DNA of 64,000 bases from Thalassia testudinum (taxonomy: Eukaryota > Streptophyta > Magnoliopsida > Alismatales > Hydrocharitaceae): contig JAZHRO010000039.1 of the NCBI GenBank assembly GCA_037157565.1, positions 48,918,001 through 48,982,000 on the forward strand. The letters are read 5' to 3'. Position 1 is the stretch's first letter, and each line of letters starts with the position of its first letter. Of the stretch, positions 42,718 through 53,905 are shown piece by piece. The notes beneath the pieces are model-generated. The model saw nothing but the letters and a program-made list of their open reading frames with translations, was not told the DNA's origin and did not search any database. Both the position numbers and the translations under genes were made by a program.

Positions 42718-45363
42718 TGATGAGAACCTCATCATGAGCCATAACTAGCTCATTTTGACCTAATACAAAGGATAAAAGCTCCTACATATCTCAAGGAAAG
42801 GCTTAACTCAGAGAATTCTGAGTTTGAGAAGAAAACAAGTCATAAGGGGTAAAAATGCAATTTTACCAGTATAATCTGCATACAGGGTAATTCAGGGCCC
42901 AAACATAGGTCAAAGCAGCTTAATAAGAATAAAAGTGGGATGAAATGATTTAGCAAGGGCTACAGCAATTCCAAGAAACTAAATGATAATCTGTAACCCT
43001 AAAACAACCCACTTCAATTCACGAGGTTCGAGGCAAAGTAAAAATAGAATAAACCTTCTAAAATTCATATAAAAATAATCTCTAGGGTTTAGAACCTTCA
43101 ATTTGGCCTTCAGAACCCATTTTGACCTACATTGAGAACCATGCCCAATTAATAACTTAATTTGGGTTTTCGCATAAATTGACCGGTCAAACAAGGTTTA
43201 ATATAGAAATGAAATTCACCATCAGATTCCTTAGGTCCTAATTAGTCATGTATAAAAACTTGAGCCTAAGAAGAAACCTCCTTGACCGACTTTACACTTT
43301 GGTCCTCATATATTTACTCTTTGGCCCTCAACTTTTGAACCCTCGCATTTTGGCCCCTAACTCTCCTTCGTTCTTTGCGATCAGGTCCCCCCTGCAAAAC
43401 CTGCCAGCACCATGCTCCGGCGACCTTGCGCGGAGCATGGCGCCGCGCAGGGTGAGGGGGGGACCTGGCAAGTAAACCGGGGGTGCCCTGCGTCGTCAGC
43501 CGTCGCAGGGACACCCCCTGGTCGTTGTAACCCACCATACCGGCCGTGCGAACGCACGGACGGTATGGGTTCTTGTTTCCGGCCATCCTCCGACGAGGGA
43601 GACACGTCGTCTCCCTCCGCCTTCCTCCCTGTTTGATCCCTATAAATACCCCCCGTTGCTCCACCGACCGGGGCAGCTCGGGTCTGACGGAGAAAACCCC
43701 CAACTTTCCTCTCTTCTCTCTCCGGCAGACGCTCACCAGCTCCGGCGGTTCCTCCCCCTTCTCCTCTTCGCTCTGCCGCAATACCAGCAGCAGAGACTTC
43801 CTCCCCTGCTCCTCCCGCGCCACGCCGCACCCAGCTGGCGCCTCTCCGGCTCTCTGCTCGCCGCCTCCCCCTTCGTCCCTGCAAGTAAGCTAGAACTACT
43901 CCCCTTCTTCTCCTCTTTCTTTCCCCGCCTTCAATTTATTCAATTAAGCCCTCGACCGACCCTGACCATCGTCACCCCCTTCGTCTTCGGCCACCCTCCG
44001 GCGAGATGCTCCCATCGCTCCACAGCCTCACACACCTCGCCGACCCTCACCGAACCTCCGCCTCATCACACTGAGCACCCCCCACCCCTTCACTGCCACT
44101 CCACACCTCCGTAACGCTTCCCCCAACAAACCCATCCTCCGACCCACAGTCCGACCTAGGGCAGCCCTTGCACGCCGCCCCGCGCCTCGCCACCACCCAC
44201 ACGAGCTTCGCCGCACCCTGGCGAAGCTCCCGGCACTTTCTGATTAGGCCGAGAGGCCGTTTTTCTGTGAACAGGCCACCCGACCTCCGCCGCCATTGCC
44301 GTGCAGAAGGAGCTGCTTCCGCCTGCAGCTATAGGCGCGCCACGCTCAGCGCCACGCCCAGATTCGACTCCCAGGCCTTGCGAGGCGTTTCGACAAAACA
44401 CCAGGCTCGCAGCTAAGGCAGAAGGCTTCGCGTGACGCCGCGATCTCCCGCTGCTTTCCCCGCTGCGGGCGCGCAATTGAGGTGGGACATTTAGTCCCAC
44501 CTCGGAAAAGTCCGAAGAGGCGCAGTGATATAAGACGGAAAAGTGCTGGAGGCTTACTGCCTCAGCACACGGGGTGAGGTCCCCTTCACCCGCCCGGTTA
44601 CCCGGTCTCGTCCGTGCTCACGCCCCGCGGACCTGACCCGACCCGACCCGACTTAGACTGACCTGCACTCCTCGCCCACCACGCACGTCGGTGGGCCTGG
44701 ACCTAGGCATGACCCGTACCCGATTACCCGGCAGCTCTGGGAGAGCTTTCCCAAGAGTGGTTTCAGAGAGAGAGAGACGCGGGGGAGAGGGTAGAGTAGG
44801 TTTTTTCCTCTGACGTAAGCTCTGAAGTGTGCAGGAACAGGTGAAGAAGAAGGAAGCTGAGGAAGACACTGTAGCAACAGGCAGTTTAAGTCGTCTGATT
44901 TGGAAATCAGACGACGGCCTGAAGGGAAAAGAAGAAAGAAGGAGGGGCGACGTCCCTGACTGGAAAAAGAAAAGACGGAAGAAGGAGATCTGCAGAAAGA
45001 AAGAGCATCACCTCTGCAGAACGAAGAAGAAGAAGATCACCTCTGCAGAACAAAGAAGAAAGAAGGAGATCTGAAGAAAGAAAGAAGAGCATCACCTCTG
45101 CAGAACGAAGAAGAAGCAGATCTGAGACGAGGAGAAACAAAGAAAAAAAAAAAGACACCACATTCTTTCTCTCTCTTTGTTTATTTTTGTAAAAGAAACA
45201 TGTATACCTCTAGAATACAACTTGCTCCCTGAGTTCGACCTCGGGAACTCTTTTATTTTCCGAGTAAAAAATTTATATATTTGAAATGATGGCAATAACT
45301 GGCTATATTACATCGACATAACAATAAAACCCGGTTATCTCGCGAACCCATCGTTAGCTATCA
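42718..45363 (+). repeat. A2 3' LTR
   Basis: The LTR is 2,646 bp. It matches 31833-34535 apart from about 18 substitutions (nearly all transitions), a missing 60-bp block at the 43865/43866 junction and 3 extra bases near 45060. The TATA box is at 43641-43648 and hairpins are at 44479-44503 and 44892-44913. Confidence 0.95.
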
Positions 45364-45368
45364 GTAGC
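45364..45368 (+). repeat. A2 target-site duplication, right copy
   Basis: GTAGC, identical to 31828-31832. Confidence 0.92.
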
Positions 45369-46275
45369 TGAATTCAGTTTTCTATAATCAATGCGAACCC
45401 TCCAAGTAGAAGCCGTCCTAGTTGGTATTGACTCCCCATGTTCATTTGTAATCATTTGTAATCACGGTTAGCCAAGCTTTCTTAGGGACAATATGTATGA
45501 GGCTAACCCAAGGGCTATCAGATATGGGATAGATTATTCCAGCATCAAGCCACACTTTAATATTTCCTTTTTTACTCCTCGCATGTTGGGGTTTAGTCAT
45601 CTTTGAAGCTCGCGAGAAGGTTTCATTCCCTCTTCAAGATAAATCCGATGAGTACAGTAGGAGGGACTGATTCCCCCAAGGTTAGCTATGGTCCACCCAA
45701 TTACCTTTTCATTTTCACCTAGGACCTTAATCAGTTGGCATTCTTGTTCTTAAGTGAAATAGGCACTTATAATCACAAGCAGGGTCTGATTAGGTCCTAA
45801 AAACACATACTTTAGATTCGTGGGCAACGATTTCAAATCAAGCTAAGGTGGTAGTTGGGATTGAGGTTGGAAGGGGTGCAGTGGGCGAAGGTTTGGGTAG
45901 TCTCTCCACTTGATAAATCCAAGGAGGTATAGTGTTGCGTGAGACATTTAAAGAATCATGGACCTCCTAAAGTTGTGGGTGATCATTTAATTTTAAGTGT
46001 GGTTGAGTCAGGCAAGCTTCTAAAGGGTCTTCAATTAAGTTCAAGGCCATGCTCTCCTCAATTATTTCTTCTATCTTTTCGTTCCCCTCAATTAACCTAG
46101 AATCCTCATTAAACTTCTTAGTTGCCTTAAAATTATTCAATTGCATCTTTTGGTCTCCAAAGGCAATTTCCATGTTTCCTGATTTACAGTTAATGTTGGC
46201 CTTTACAATGGACAAGAATAGTCTACCTAAAATGATTAGAGTGTTGCTTAATTTTTCAGGCACTTCCATGTCAAG

Positions 46276-46280
46276 GGCCA
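46276..46280 (+). repeat. T1 target-site duplication, left copy
   Basis: GGCCA, repeated at 59560-59564 on the other side of T1. Confidence 0.92.
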
Positions 46281-47658
46281 TGTTACGACCCGATTCCCGA
46301 ATCCCAACGAGACACGAGAATTGGACCGACTCGACTAATCCCAAGACCTAATCGTCCAACAAGAAAGTAACCAAAAGAGCAGTAAAATAAATCACATTCA
46401 CCATGTATATAACTAGCAGTAACAAAATACAGCAGTAAAGAAAAGAACTACTACTGTACACACCACCACAACAGTAGAGAAATAAACAGGTACATAAACA
46501 TGATGCTTACAATAAAAGAGTACAGTGGTAACAGAAAAATACTTACTACACAAAAGAAACGGTACAGTAGGTACTACACAAGTAGGACTACTGGGCTCTA
46601 CTAGACCCAGCTCCATCTGCAGCCGCCGGCTCTGGCTGCTCAACACCTGGTCCTGAAAAGGTAACAAAGGTGACACATCAGCGAAACGCTGAGTAGAGTG
46701 GCAACCAAAAGCTAAGAAAAACAGTAAGGTGGACAATAGCTGTTATATTTTTAATCTCTTTCTTTATTTTTCCATTTACTCATTATTGAATTATTCCTCA
46801 GATTTTTCTCTTGATCTCGAATGTTCCTCGTGGGAACGATCTTGATTGTAGTTTTTTCCGAAAAGTAGAAGTAACACGTGGTGCTCTCCTGGTCGAGAGA
46901 GTCCCCCGTGGTGGTCCTACCCTCAGTCAACCACCCCAAGGTCACTGACAGACGTAACGGTGACTACGGCACGCGCGATAAATGCACGGGTAGCTACCCT
47001 GCACTGGCACGCGGTCAGTCATTTCCGTTAACGGGTGCGCCCCAAAGCACAGCACGGAACCAGTATAGGGCAGAACCCTCTCCATAATAGGGGTCCAACA
47101 CCTCCACAGTAACCAAACAGGGGTCTTGCCCCTTCATAGTCTGCGCACCCTCGCCTAACTACCCTGATTTGCCCAGTGGGCCTAACAAGTCGGTGTAGGA
47201 GGGCTAGCAGAACCCCGGGGCCCGTGGGGTAGCTAGTGCTCTCCCTACACTAGTAGCTCTCCCTGATACTGTGTACGCTAGGGCCAAAAGTCGGTACAAA
47301 GTGGCCAAACCTAACCCCGGGTCCCTGGGGCGGCTAGCTCTGCTCTCACTAAACAGGGGGACAGTCGCTCTCCTTGGTACTCCGTACTCAAGGGCCAGCT
47401 CACTTCCCCAATTCTATTCCATTCACCTCTCAGGAGCTCTACTCCTAATTCCCCATAGGGTTCATGCTCATATTTCTTTCACTAAGCCAATTTAGGTTTC
47501 ATCATTTTAGCTTTATATTCATATAGCCCATGTTCTCAGCAGCTAATAGCCATTCATAATAAGCAACTGTTATCCAATTACAGGCAATTATCATTTTTCT
47601 TTCTACTTTTCCAAGACTGCAATTTATATATTCACTACATTCGTTTTAGTGTTTCTGT

Positions 47659-47868
47659 TCCTAGGATTCATGCCACACCCTAAGATCTATCATGCAATCT
47701 AGTTTTCCAGTCCTAGGATTCATGCCATACCCTAGGATCTATCGTTCGATCTAGTTTTCCAATCCTAGGATTCATGTCATACCCTAGGATCTATCGTTCA
47801 ATCTAGTTTTCCAATCCTAGGGTTCATTCCACACCTTAGAATCTATTAATTATCTCACAGGTGCATAA
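47659..47868. repeat. 52-bp repeat array in T1 3' LTR
   Basis: Four units beginning (T)CCTAGG(A/G)TTCAT at about 47659, 47711, 47763 and 47815, each with GGATCTATC and AATCTAGTTTTCCA. The same array is at 58171-58370 (four units) and in S1 at 49687-49830 (three units). Confidence 0.85.
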
Positions 47869-48334
47869 ATGTTGGTAAATAATTAAAGGGAGCCACTCTA
47901 CCCGTAAAATCGGGAGTACTGGGGGCTTGATCAGCAAGCCCGCACACCTCCGCAACCCCCAGAGCCACAACGGAATGGGATCCTAACACAATTATCAATT
48001 ACAAGGAGCTACTCAAAACAATATACAAATATTGTAAACAGGTAGAGGAACTAATTCTGAGAAGAATGAAACTTGAAACGCGGAAAACGGACTTCGAACG
48101 GACCCTAAACTGGTCAAAAACGACAAGTCTGCCCAAAATCAGACGTCTGGAACATCTTCTAGATGTCTCAAACGACGGTTCAGGTCATACCTTGTTCCTG
48201 CGCGGTCCTTCAGACGTCCAGAATCCCGCTGAACCATCTGGACTTAGTTTCCAGACGTCCGACTGTCACTTCGGACGTCTGGAGACCCTCTCCGCCGTCT
48301 GGTGCTGTGCCCAAACGTCCGATCTATGTGGGAG

Positions 48335-48339
48335 GGCGT
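48335..48339 (+). repeat. S1 target-site duplication, left copy
   Basis: GGCGT, repeated at 50994-50998. Confidence 0.9.
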
Positions 48340-50107
48340 TGTAACGACCCGATTCCCGAGTCCCTACGAGACACGAGAACCGGACCGACTCGACTAATCC
48401 CAAGACCTAGTCGTCCAACGAGGAAGTAACCAAAAGACAGTAAAGTAAACCGCATTCAGCATGAATATAACTAACAGTAAGAAAGTACAGCAGTAAGGAA
48501 AGAAACTACTACAGTAGGTACCACCACAACAGTAAAACAGCATTTATCATATAACAAGAACTGCAGGTAAAGAAGGTACAGCGGAAACAAAAACTACTCA
48601 CTAGAACAGAAACAAAAGAGGTACAAAAGGCTGTGGTAACTCTACTGGACCCTACTCGGCCCAGCGTCCTCTGCAGCCGCCGACCCTGGCTGCTCAACAC
48701 CTGGTCCTGAAAAAGGTAACGAGTGTAACACGTCAGCAAAACGCTGAGTAGAGTGGCAAACTAACTAAAGGCAACAGTAGAGTGTACAGTAGCTGTTATG
48801 TTCTATTACTTCCTTTATTCACATCTTTCAATTTTTCTCACTATTTCATTTATTTCTCAGATCCTTTACTTGATCTCGAATGTCCTCGTGGGAACGATCT
48901 TGATTGCAGTCTTTTCCAAAAGTAGAAGTAGCACGTGGTGCTCTCCTGGCCGGGAGAGTCCCCCGTGGTGATCCTACCCTCAGTCAACCACCCCAAGGTC
49001 ACTGACAGACGTAACGGTGACTACGGCACGCGCGATAAACGCACAGGTAGCTAGCCCGCACTGGCACGCGGTCAGTCGTTTCCGTTAACGGGTGCGCCCA
49101 AAGCACAGCACGGAACCAGGGCAGATCCCTCTCAGTAACAGGGGTCCAACCCCTCCACAGTAACCAAACCGGGGCCTTGCCCCTCCACAGTTCGCGCACC
49201 CTCGCCTGACTACCCTGGTTTGCCCTAGTGGGCCTAACAAGTCGGTGAAGGAGGCTAGCAGAACCCCGGGGCCCGTGGGGTAGCTAGTACTCTCCTAACA
49301 CTACTAGCTCTCCTCGGTACTACGTACACAAGGGCCAACAAGTCGGTACAGAGTGGCCAGTCCTAACCCCCGGGTCCCTGGGGTGGCTAGCTCAGCTCTG
49401 CACTAAACAGGGGGACAGTCGCTCTCCTTGGTACTCCGTACTCAAGGGCCAGCTCACTTCCCCAATTCTATTCCATTCGCTTTCCAGGAGTTCTACTCCT
49501 ACTTCCCCGTAGGGTTCCAGAACATCTTATGTCTTACTTTCCAGTTTCACGTTCTTACAAACCATGATCCCAATCATGTTTCTTTATTCATAACAGGCAG
49601 CTGTGAACTCAATTTACAGGCAGCTTCATATATTCCTTTCCATTTTTTCCAAGACTGCATTATTATATATTCCACTAGTTTTTCCATCCTAGGATTCATG
49701 CCATATCCTAGGGTCTATCATACAATCTAGTTTTCCGGCCCTAGGATTCATGCAACACCTAGGAACTATCATTCCATATATTTCTCATTCCTAGGATTCA
49801 TGCAATGTCCTAGGTTCTAGTTATGGTTCCATACTTTAACAAATTTTATTAATACTTAAAGCCACTCTACCATGTACAACGAGAGTAATGGGGGCGTGAT
49901 CGGGAATCCCGCGTGCCTCCGCGACTCTCAAGACTGCAACCGAACGAGGTCCTATCACAAGGATCAAACACAAGGAGTGTCTCAAAACAATGTATAGCTA
50001 CTGTAGACAGGTAGAGGAATTAATTCTGAAAAGAACGCAACTCGAATCGCGGAAAATGGAGCCCGAACGGGCCCTAAACGGGTCGAAAAAGACGATACTG
50101 TGCAAAA

Positions 50108-50476
50108 TCAGACGTCTGGAACTCCTTCCAGACGTCTTAAACGGTGGATCAAAGAATTACTTGTTCAGCGTGGTTTCCCAGATGTCCAGAAGTTTGCGGG
50201 GACGTCTGTCCTATACCCCAGACGTCCGATGGTCCATACGGACGTCTGTAGGTCACTCCCTCCGTCTGGTACAACTTCCAGACGTCTGATTCGGAAAGGA
50301 TGGCGAATCAGCGAACCTGCGCACAGCCAACCCCCCTCCCTCAGTACGGTCAGTCGACAAGAAGGAAGAAGAAAGCGGAAACTCACCTTTCAGACGTCTG
50401 TATGATCTTACAGACGTCGACCTTGCCGTCTGGCTATCAACCCAGACGTCTGATTCTGGAAATTTTTCCAGAATCA
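50108..50476. promoter_or_regulatory. GACGTC palindrome cluster in S1 LTR (first group)
   Basis: About nine GACGTC cores lie in 370 bases, most as CAGACGTCTG or CCAGACGTC. One pair forms AGACGTCTGGAA-CTCC-TTCCAGACGTCT. The group ends in the 26-bp near-perfect palindrome TGATTCTGGAAA-TT-TTTCCAGAATCA (50451-50476). GACGTC is a C-box type bZIP site by established knowledge; a regulatory role is inferred. Confidence 0.6.
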
Positions 50477-50888
50477 GAACCCTGCTCGGCCTCCGCTCGC
50501 GACGCCGCCCGCGTCGCACCTCGCGCTCCTGCTGCTCAGACCGCAGCAGGTCCCTCTCCGCATCGCTCCGCGCCCCCTGCGCCCTCCGCCAGCCAGCCAA
50601 GCCGCTCCGGCGAGCTCGCCCTCACGGCAGAGCTCCGCCCTCGCACGCCGCACCTCCGCGCTCACTGCGGCCGTCGCTGCCGCCCTCGCGTCCGCTCGCT
50701 CTCGCGCACAGGAAGGAGAAGAAGGAGGAGACTGTGGAGACGGGAGGGGAGGCGTGGCCCTTTTAAGGTCGCGCGAGGAGGAGAGAGGAGGTGGCAGGCC
50801 GCCTGCAGCCGTAGAGAGAAAAAAGAGAAAATATGCGGTCTGCGCGCTCAGGCGCGCAGGCGACTCGCGTGTGTCGAAAATAATGGAT

Positions 50889-50980
50889 TTCCAGACGTCT
50901 GGAAACGATCCCAAATGATCCCAGACGTCTTGTCCGACGTCTGAGCCACCTCCCAGACGTCTTAAAAGACGTCTGGGGCA
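50889..50980. promoter_or_regulatory. GACGTC palindrome cluster in S1 LTR (second group)
   Basis: Five GACGTC cores lie in about 90 bases close to the LTR end. They include the perfect dyad CCCAGACGTCTT-AA-AAGACGTCTGGG (50952-50977). Confidence 0.65.
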
Positions 50981-50993
50981 CACATTCGTTACA

Positions 50994-51726
50994 GGCGTGC
51001 CCTTGTGCCTTCCCGAACGAGATCTGCACGCATACGCGACCATCCTCAACATGAAATGAGGCAGAACCCTTCAGTGAAACGGCTGCATGGCCCTGCATGC
51101 GAAAGAAGAAAGAAAGGAAAATACCGTACCTTTTAGATGTCTAGACCTTCCTCCAGACGTCTCCCGCGTCATCTGGACGTAGGTCCAAATGTCTGATTCT
51201 GGGAAATTTTCCCAGAATCAGGACCTCCTCGCCCTCCACCTGCTACGCACGACCGTGCCGCGTCGCACTCGCCTGCTGCCTGAGCTGCAACAGCTCCTCC
51301 CCAGCGCTACGCTCTTGCTGCGCACCCGCCGGCCGATCCTGGCTGCTCCGGCGAGCTCGCACCCTCGCGCTCTAACTCTCTCCCTCTCGCAGCAACCCCT
51401 CCTCCCCACGCACTCACGGCAGCAGCTGCTGCTGCCCTGGCCCGCTCACACTCACGCTAACAGGTAGAAGAAGAAGGCGGTGGAGTGAGGGTGAGGGAGA
51501 GGAGAGGGGGAGTATTTGAAGGTGCCATGGGGAGAGAGAGAGAGAAAGAAGGCTGCGCCTGCAGGGAGGAAAGAAAGAGAAGAAAGGAGGGCAGCGGTTC
51601 AGTCTGCGCGTGCATGCGCGCAGACACGAAACCGTACGCCGAAAAAATTGATTTCCAGACATCTGACCAGGCGTCTGGACCAATTCCCAGACGTCTTAAA
51701 TGACGTTTGATGCCGGGGTCATAACA
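50994..51726 (-). repeat. T1 3' LTR, second segment
   Basis: Starts with the right GGCGT copy (50994-50998) and ends GGTCATAACA at 51726. It is collinear with about 58850-59559. Contains the palindrome TGATTCTGGGAAA-T-TTTCCCAGAATCA (51194-51220). Together the two segments give about 2.79 kb against 2.82 kb for the other LTR. Confidence 0.92.
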
Positions 51727-51808
51727 ACATAACAAACTCAAAGAAAGTTTCGTCACCGAAACTTATGCTAACTAGGGTACAGAAAAGAATGATAGATGCA
51801 TAACAAAC

Positions 51809-53866
51809 TCAAAGAGGACCGAAGCTGGTCCGAAAAGACGTACCCTCAAAAAGCTCCAGGTACCGCTCCCGCATCGCTGCCTCAGGCTCCTAGGTAGCCT
51901 CCTCGTACCGCTGGCTCCTCTACAAAACCTTCACCAGAAGTACTTGCTTCCGTCTCAAACTGCGGATGGCTCTGTCGAGAATCTGCACTGGCTGCTCGGG
52001 GTAGGTCAGGTCGTCATCCACCTCGACGCTCTCGTGACTTAGGACGTGACTGGGATCGGCGACGTGCTTCCTGAGGTTGGACACGTGGAACACGTCGTGC
52101 ACACCAGAAAGCTGGGGAGGAAGGGTAAGCCTGTAAGCAACGGGTCCAACCCGCTCCAGGACCTCAAAGGGTCCTACGAACCTCAGCGCAAGCTTCCCTC
52201 TCACCCCATACCGCTGCAGGCCCTTCATGGGCGAAACGCGAAGGAAGATGTGGTCCCCAACCTCAAACTGTACCTCTCTACGTTTCCGATCCGCATAGCT
52301 CTTTTGTCTACTCCTGACAGTGCGAAGTCGCCTGTGAATCTGCTCGACTACCTCCTGACTCTGCCGGATCAGCCTGAGGCCAACCTCCCACTTGGTTCCC
52401 ACCTCAACCCAACTCAAGGGTGTCGTACACCTCCGTCCGTACAGAGCCTCGTAGGGTGCCATGCCAATGCTCGAGTGATAACTGTTATTATATGCAAACT
52501 CCGCCAGGGGCAAGTGCTCCTCCCAAGAGCCCCTCCAGTCCAGTACACAAGCACGCAAAAGGTCCTCAAGTGTCTGTATCGTGCACTCAGACTGTCCATC
52601 TGTCTGGGGGTGGTATGCTGTACTGAACCTCAACCGCGTCCCCAGGGCCTGCTAAAACTCAGCCCAAAACTGGGACGTAAAGTGGTTATCCCGGTCAGAT
52701 ACGATCTCCCACAGAACTCCGTGTAGACGTACCACATCGTGGATATACCTCTCTGCCAACTGTGCTGGTCCCAAGGTGACTCAGATCGGCAAGAAATGTG
52801 CCGTCTTCGTCAATTTGTCAACGATTACCCAGACCGCGTCGTGTCCTCGCTGGGTAACAGGCAAGCCCACCACCAAGTCCATGGTGATGCTCTCCCACTT
52901 CCACTCTGGCACTGTAAGTGGCTGTAGCGGCCCTGTAGGCCTCTGATGCTCGGCTTTTACCTGCTGGCACACTAAACACTACTACACGAATTCACCCACA
53001 TCCCGCTTCATTCCTCTCCACTAAAAATCGCGTCTCAAGTCATGGTACATTTTTGTGTTTCCAGGATGTATGGTGAATCTGGAACCATGTGCCTCAGTCA
53101 GGAGCTCTCTCAACAACTCCTCGTCTCTGGGAACGCACAACCGTCCCCTCATGCGCAGCACCTGGCCTGTAAAAGAGAAATCCCCAGGGTCTCCTGACAG
53201 TACTCTGCCACGCAAGGACTGCAAGTATGAGTCGGCCATCTGCCTTGTGATGATGCGATCTATCAGCTCTGACCTCGTCTGTCGCGTCACAGTCACTGCC
53301 CCACAGTGCCCCAGTAACTTTAGGAGTCGCCAACTACCCATCTCCTCCAAGAGGCTCCAACTCTGCACCTGTAAACTGGCCAAGTGTGCGAGCGCCTTCC
53401 GGCTCAAGGCGTCAGCCACCACGTTGGCCTTTCCCGAGTGGTAGGAATGCTGTAGTCATAGTCCTTCAGGAGCTCCAACCAATGTCTGTGTCATGTTGAG
53501 CTCCTTTTAATCAAACAGGTATCTGAGGCTCTTGTGATCTGTGAAAATCTCAAAGGTCTCACCATACAAGTAGTGCCTCCAGGTCTTCAGTGCGAAGACG
53601 ACAGCTGCCAGCTCCAGGTCGTGGGTCGGGTAGCTATGCTCATGAGGCTTCAGTTGCCGCAAAGCGTAAGCGACAACGAGACCCCTTTGCATGAGCACAC
53701 CCCCTAACCCCTGCAAAGAGGCATCCGTGTACACAATGAACCCGCCACTACTGTCTGGGATGGTGAGCTCGAGAGCTGAAGTCAGCCTCTCCTTCAGCTC
53801 CTGAAAACACGCCTCACAGGCGTTTATCCAAGTAAAGGGCATGTCCTTCCGGGTCAGCTGTGTCAT
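51809..53866 (-). pseudogene. T1 pol, 3' part (RNase H, integrase, chromodomain)
   Basis: Minus-strand pieces in order: RNase H (53866-53507) with [37 protein letters not shown] and [20 protein letters not shown] and the integrase zinc region (53422-53021) with HGSRFTIHPGNTKMYHDLRRDF; the integrase core (52972-52781) with [10 protein letters not shown] and [15 protein letters not shown]; then 52633-51920 with STAYHPQTDGQSE, FAYNNSYHSSIGMAPYEALYG and GPFEVLERVGPVAYRLTLPP. The end (about 52010-51809) has LTYPEQPVQILDRAIRSLR, KVL-RSQRYEEAT and ERYLELF, a chromodomain-like tail. Chromodomains of this group steer integration to heterochromatin. Stops and frame breaks occur between all pieces. Confidence 0.92.
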
Positions 53867-53905
53867 AGGACGTGCAATCTGTGAAAAGCCCCTGATAAAC
53901 CACTT

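Larger units (their letters stand above)
31833..45363 (+). mobile_element. A2: young Athila-like Ty3 LTR retrotransposon
   Basis: The element is 13,531 bp, with 2,703- and 2,646-bp LTRs starting TGATGAG and ending GCTATCA, TSD GTAGC, a tRNA-Asp-type PBS, gag, a long pol frame, a 1.5-kb 3' noncoding region and a polypurine tract. It is inserted in opposite orientation within the RT coding region of A1. The RT signature ([14 protein letters not shown]), the DLGAS protease motif and a Gag with NPGWRNHPNF instead of a zinc knuckle fit the Athila group. The LTRs differ by about 18 substitutions and two indels, so insertion is recent. Confidence 0.96.
45364..46280 (-). pseudogene. A1 pol, middle part (protease end to early RT)
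   Basis: On the minus strand the frame enters at 46280 with LDMEVPEKLSNTLIILGRLF, the end of the protease domain, then GDQKMQLNNFKA (46344 is the start of an open frame that runs in from T1 LTR sequence and is not a real start). Around 45400 the early RT motif IPTRTA-WRVRIDYRKLNS is readable, ending at the A2 insertion. Two long-separated flanks (59560 and 31832) continue this frame. Stops and frameshifts are present. Confidence 0.85.
46281..48339 (-). repeat. T1 3' LTR, first segment
   Basis: Begins TGTTACGACC on the plus strand and runs to the GGCGT target copy at 48335-48339. It is collinear with 56741-58854 of the other LTR. Contains GACGTC palindromes (48140-48290) and a 52-bp repeat array. 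Confidence 0.92.
48340..50993 (-). mobile_element. S1: solo LTR of a T1-related family
   Basis: The LTR is 2,654 bp with plus-strand ends TGTAACGACC...ATTCGTTACA, flanked by GGCGT on both sides and with no internal coding region. It aligns with the T1 LTR over much of its length at roughly 80-90% but has its own 3' part with a denser GACGTC array. It interrupts the T1 LTR exactly. Unequal LTR-LTR recombination is the usual origin of such solo LTRs. Confidence 0.92.

Noticed and set aside
46281..51726. A single 5.4-kb LTR or tandem LTR duplication
   Set aside because: The inner copy has its own termini and a GGCGT target duplication, so it is a nested solo LTR.
52046..52726. 226-residue plus-strand frame
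   Set aside because: Antisense shadow of T1 integrase.
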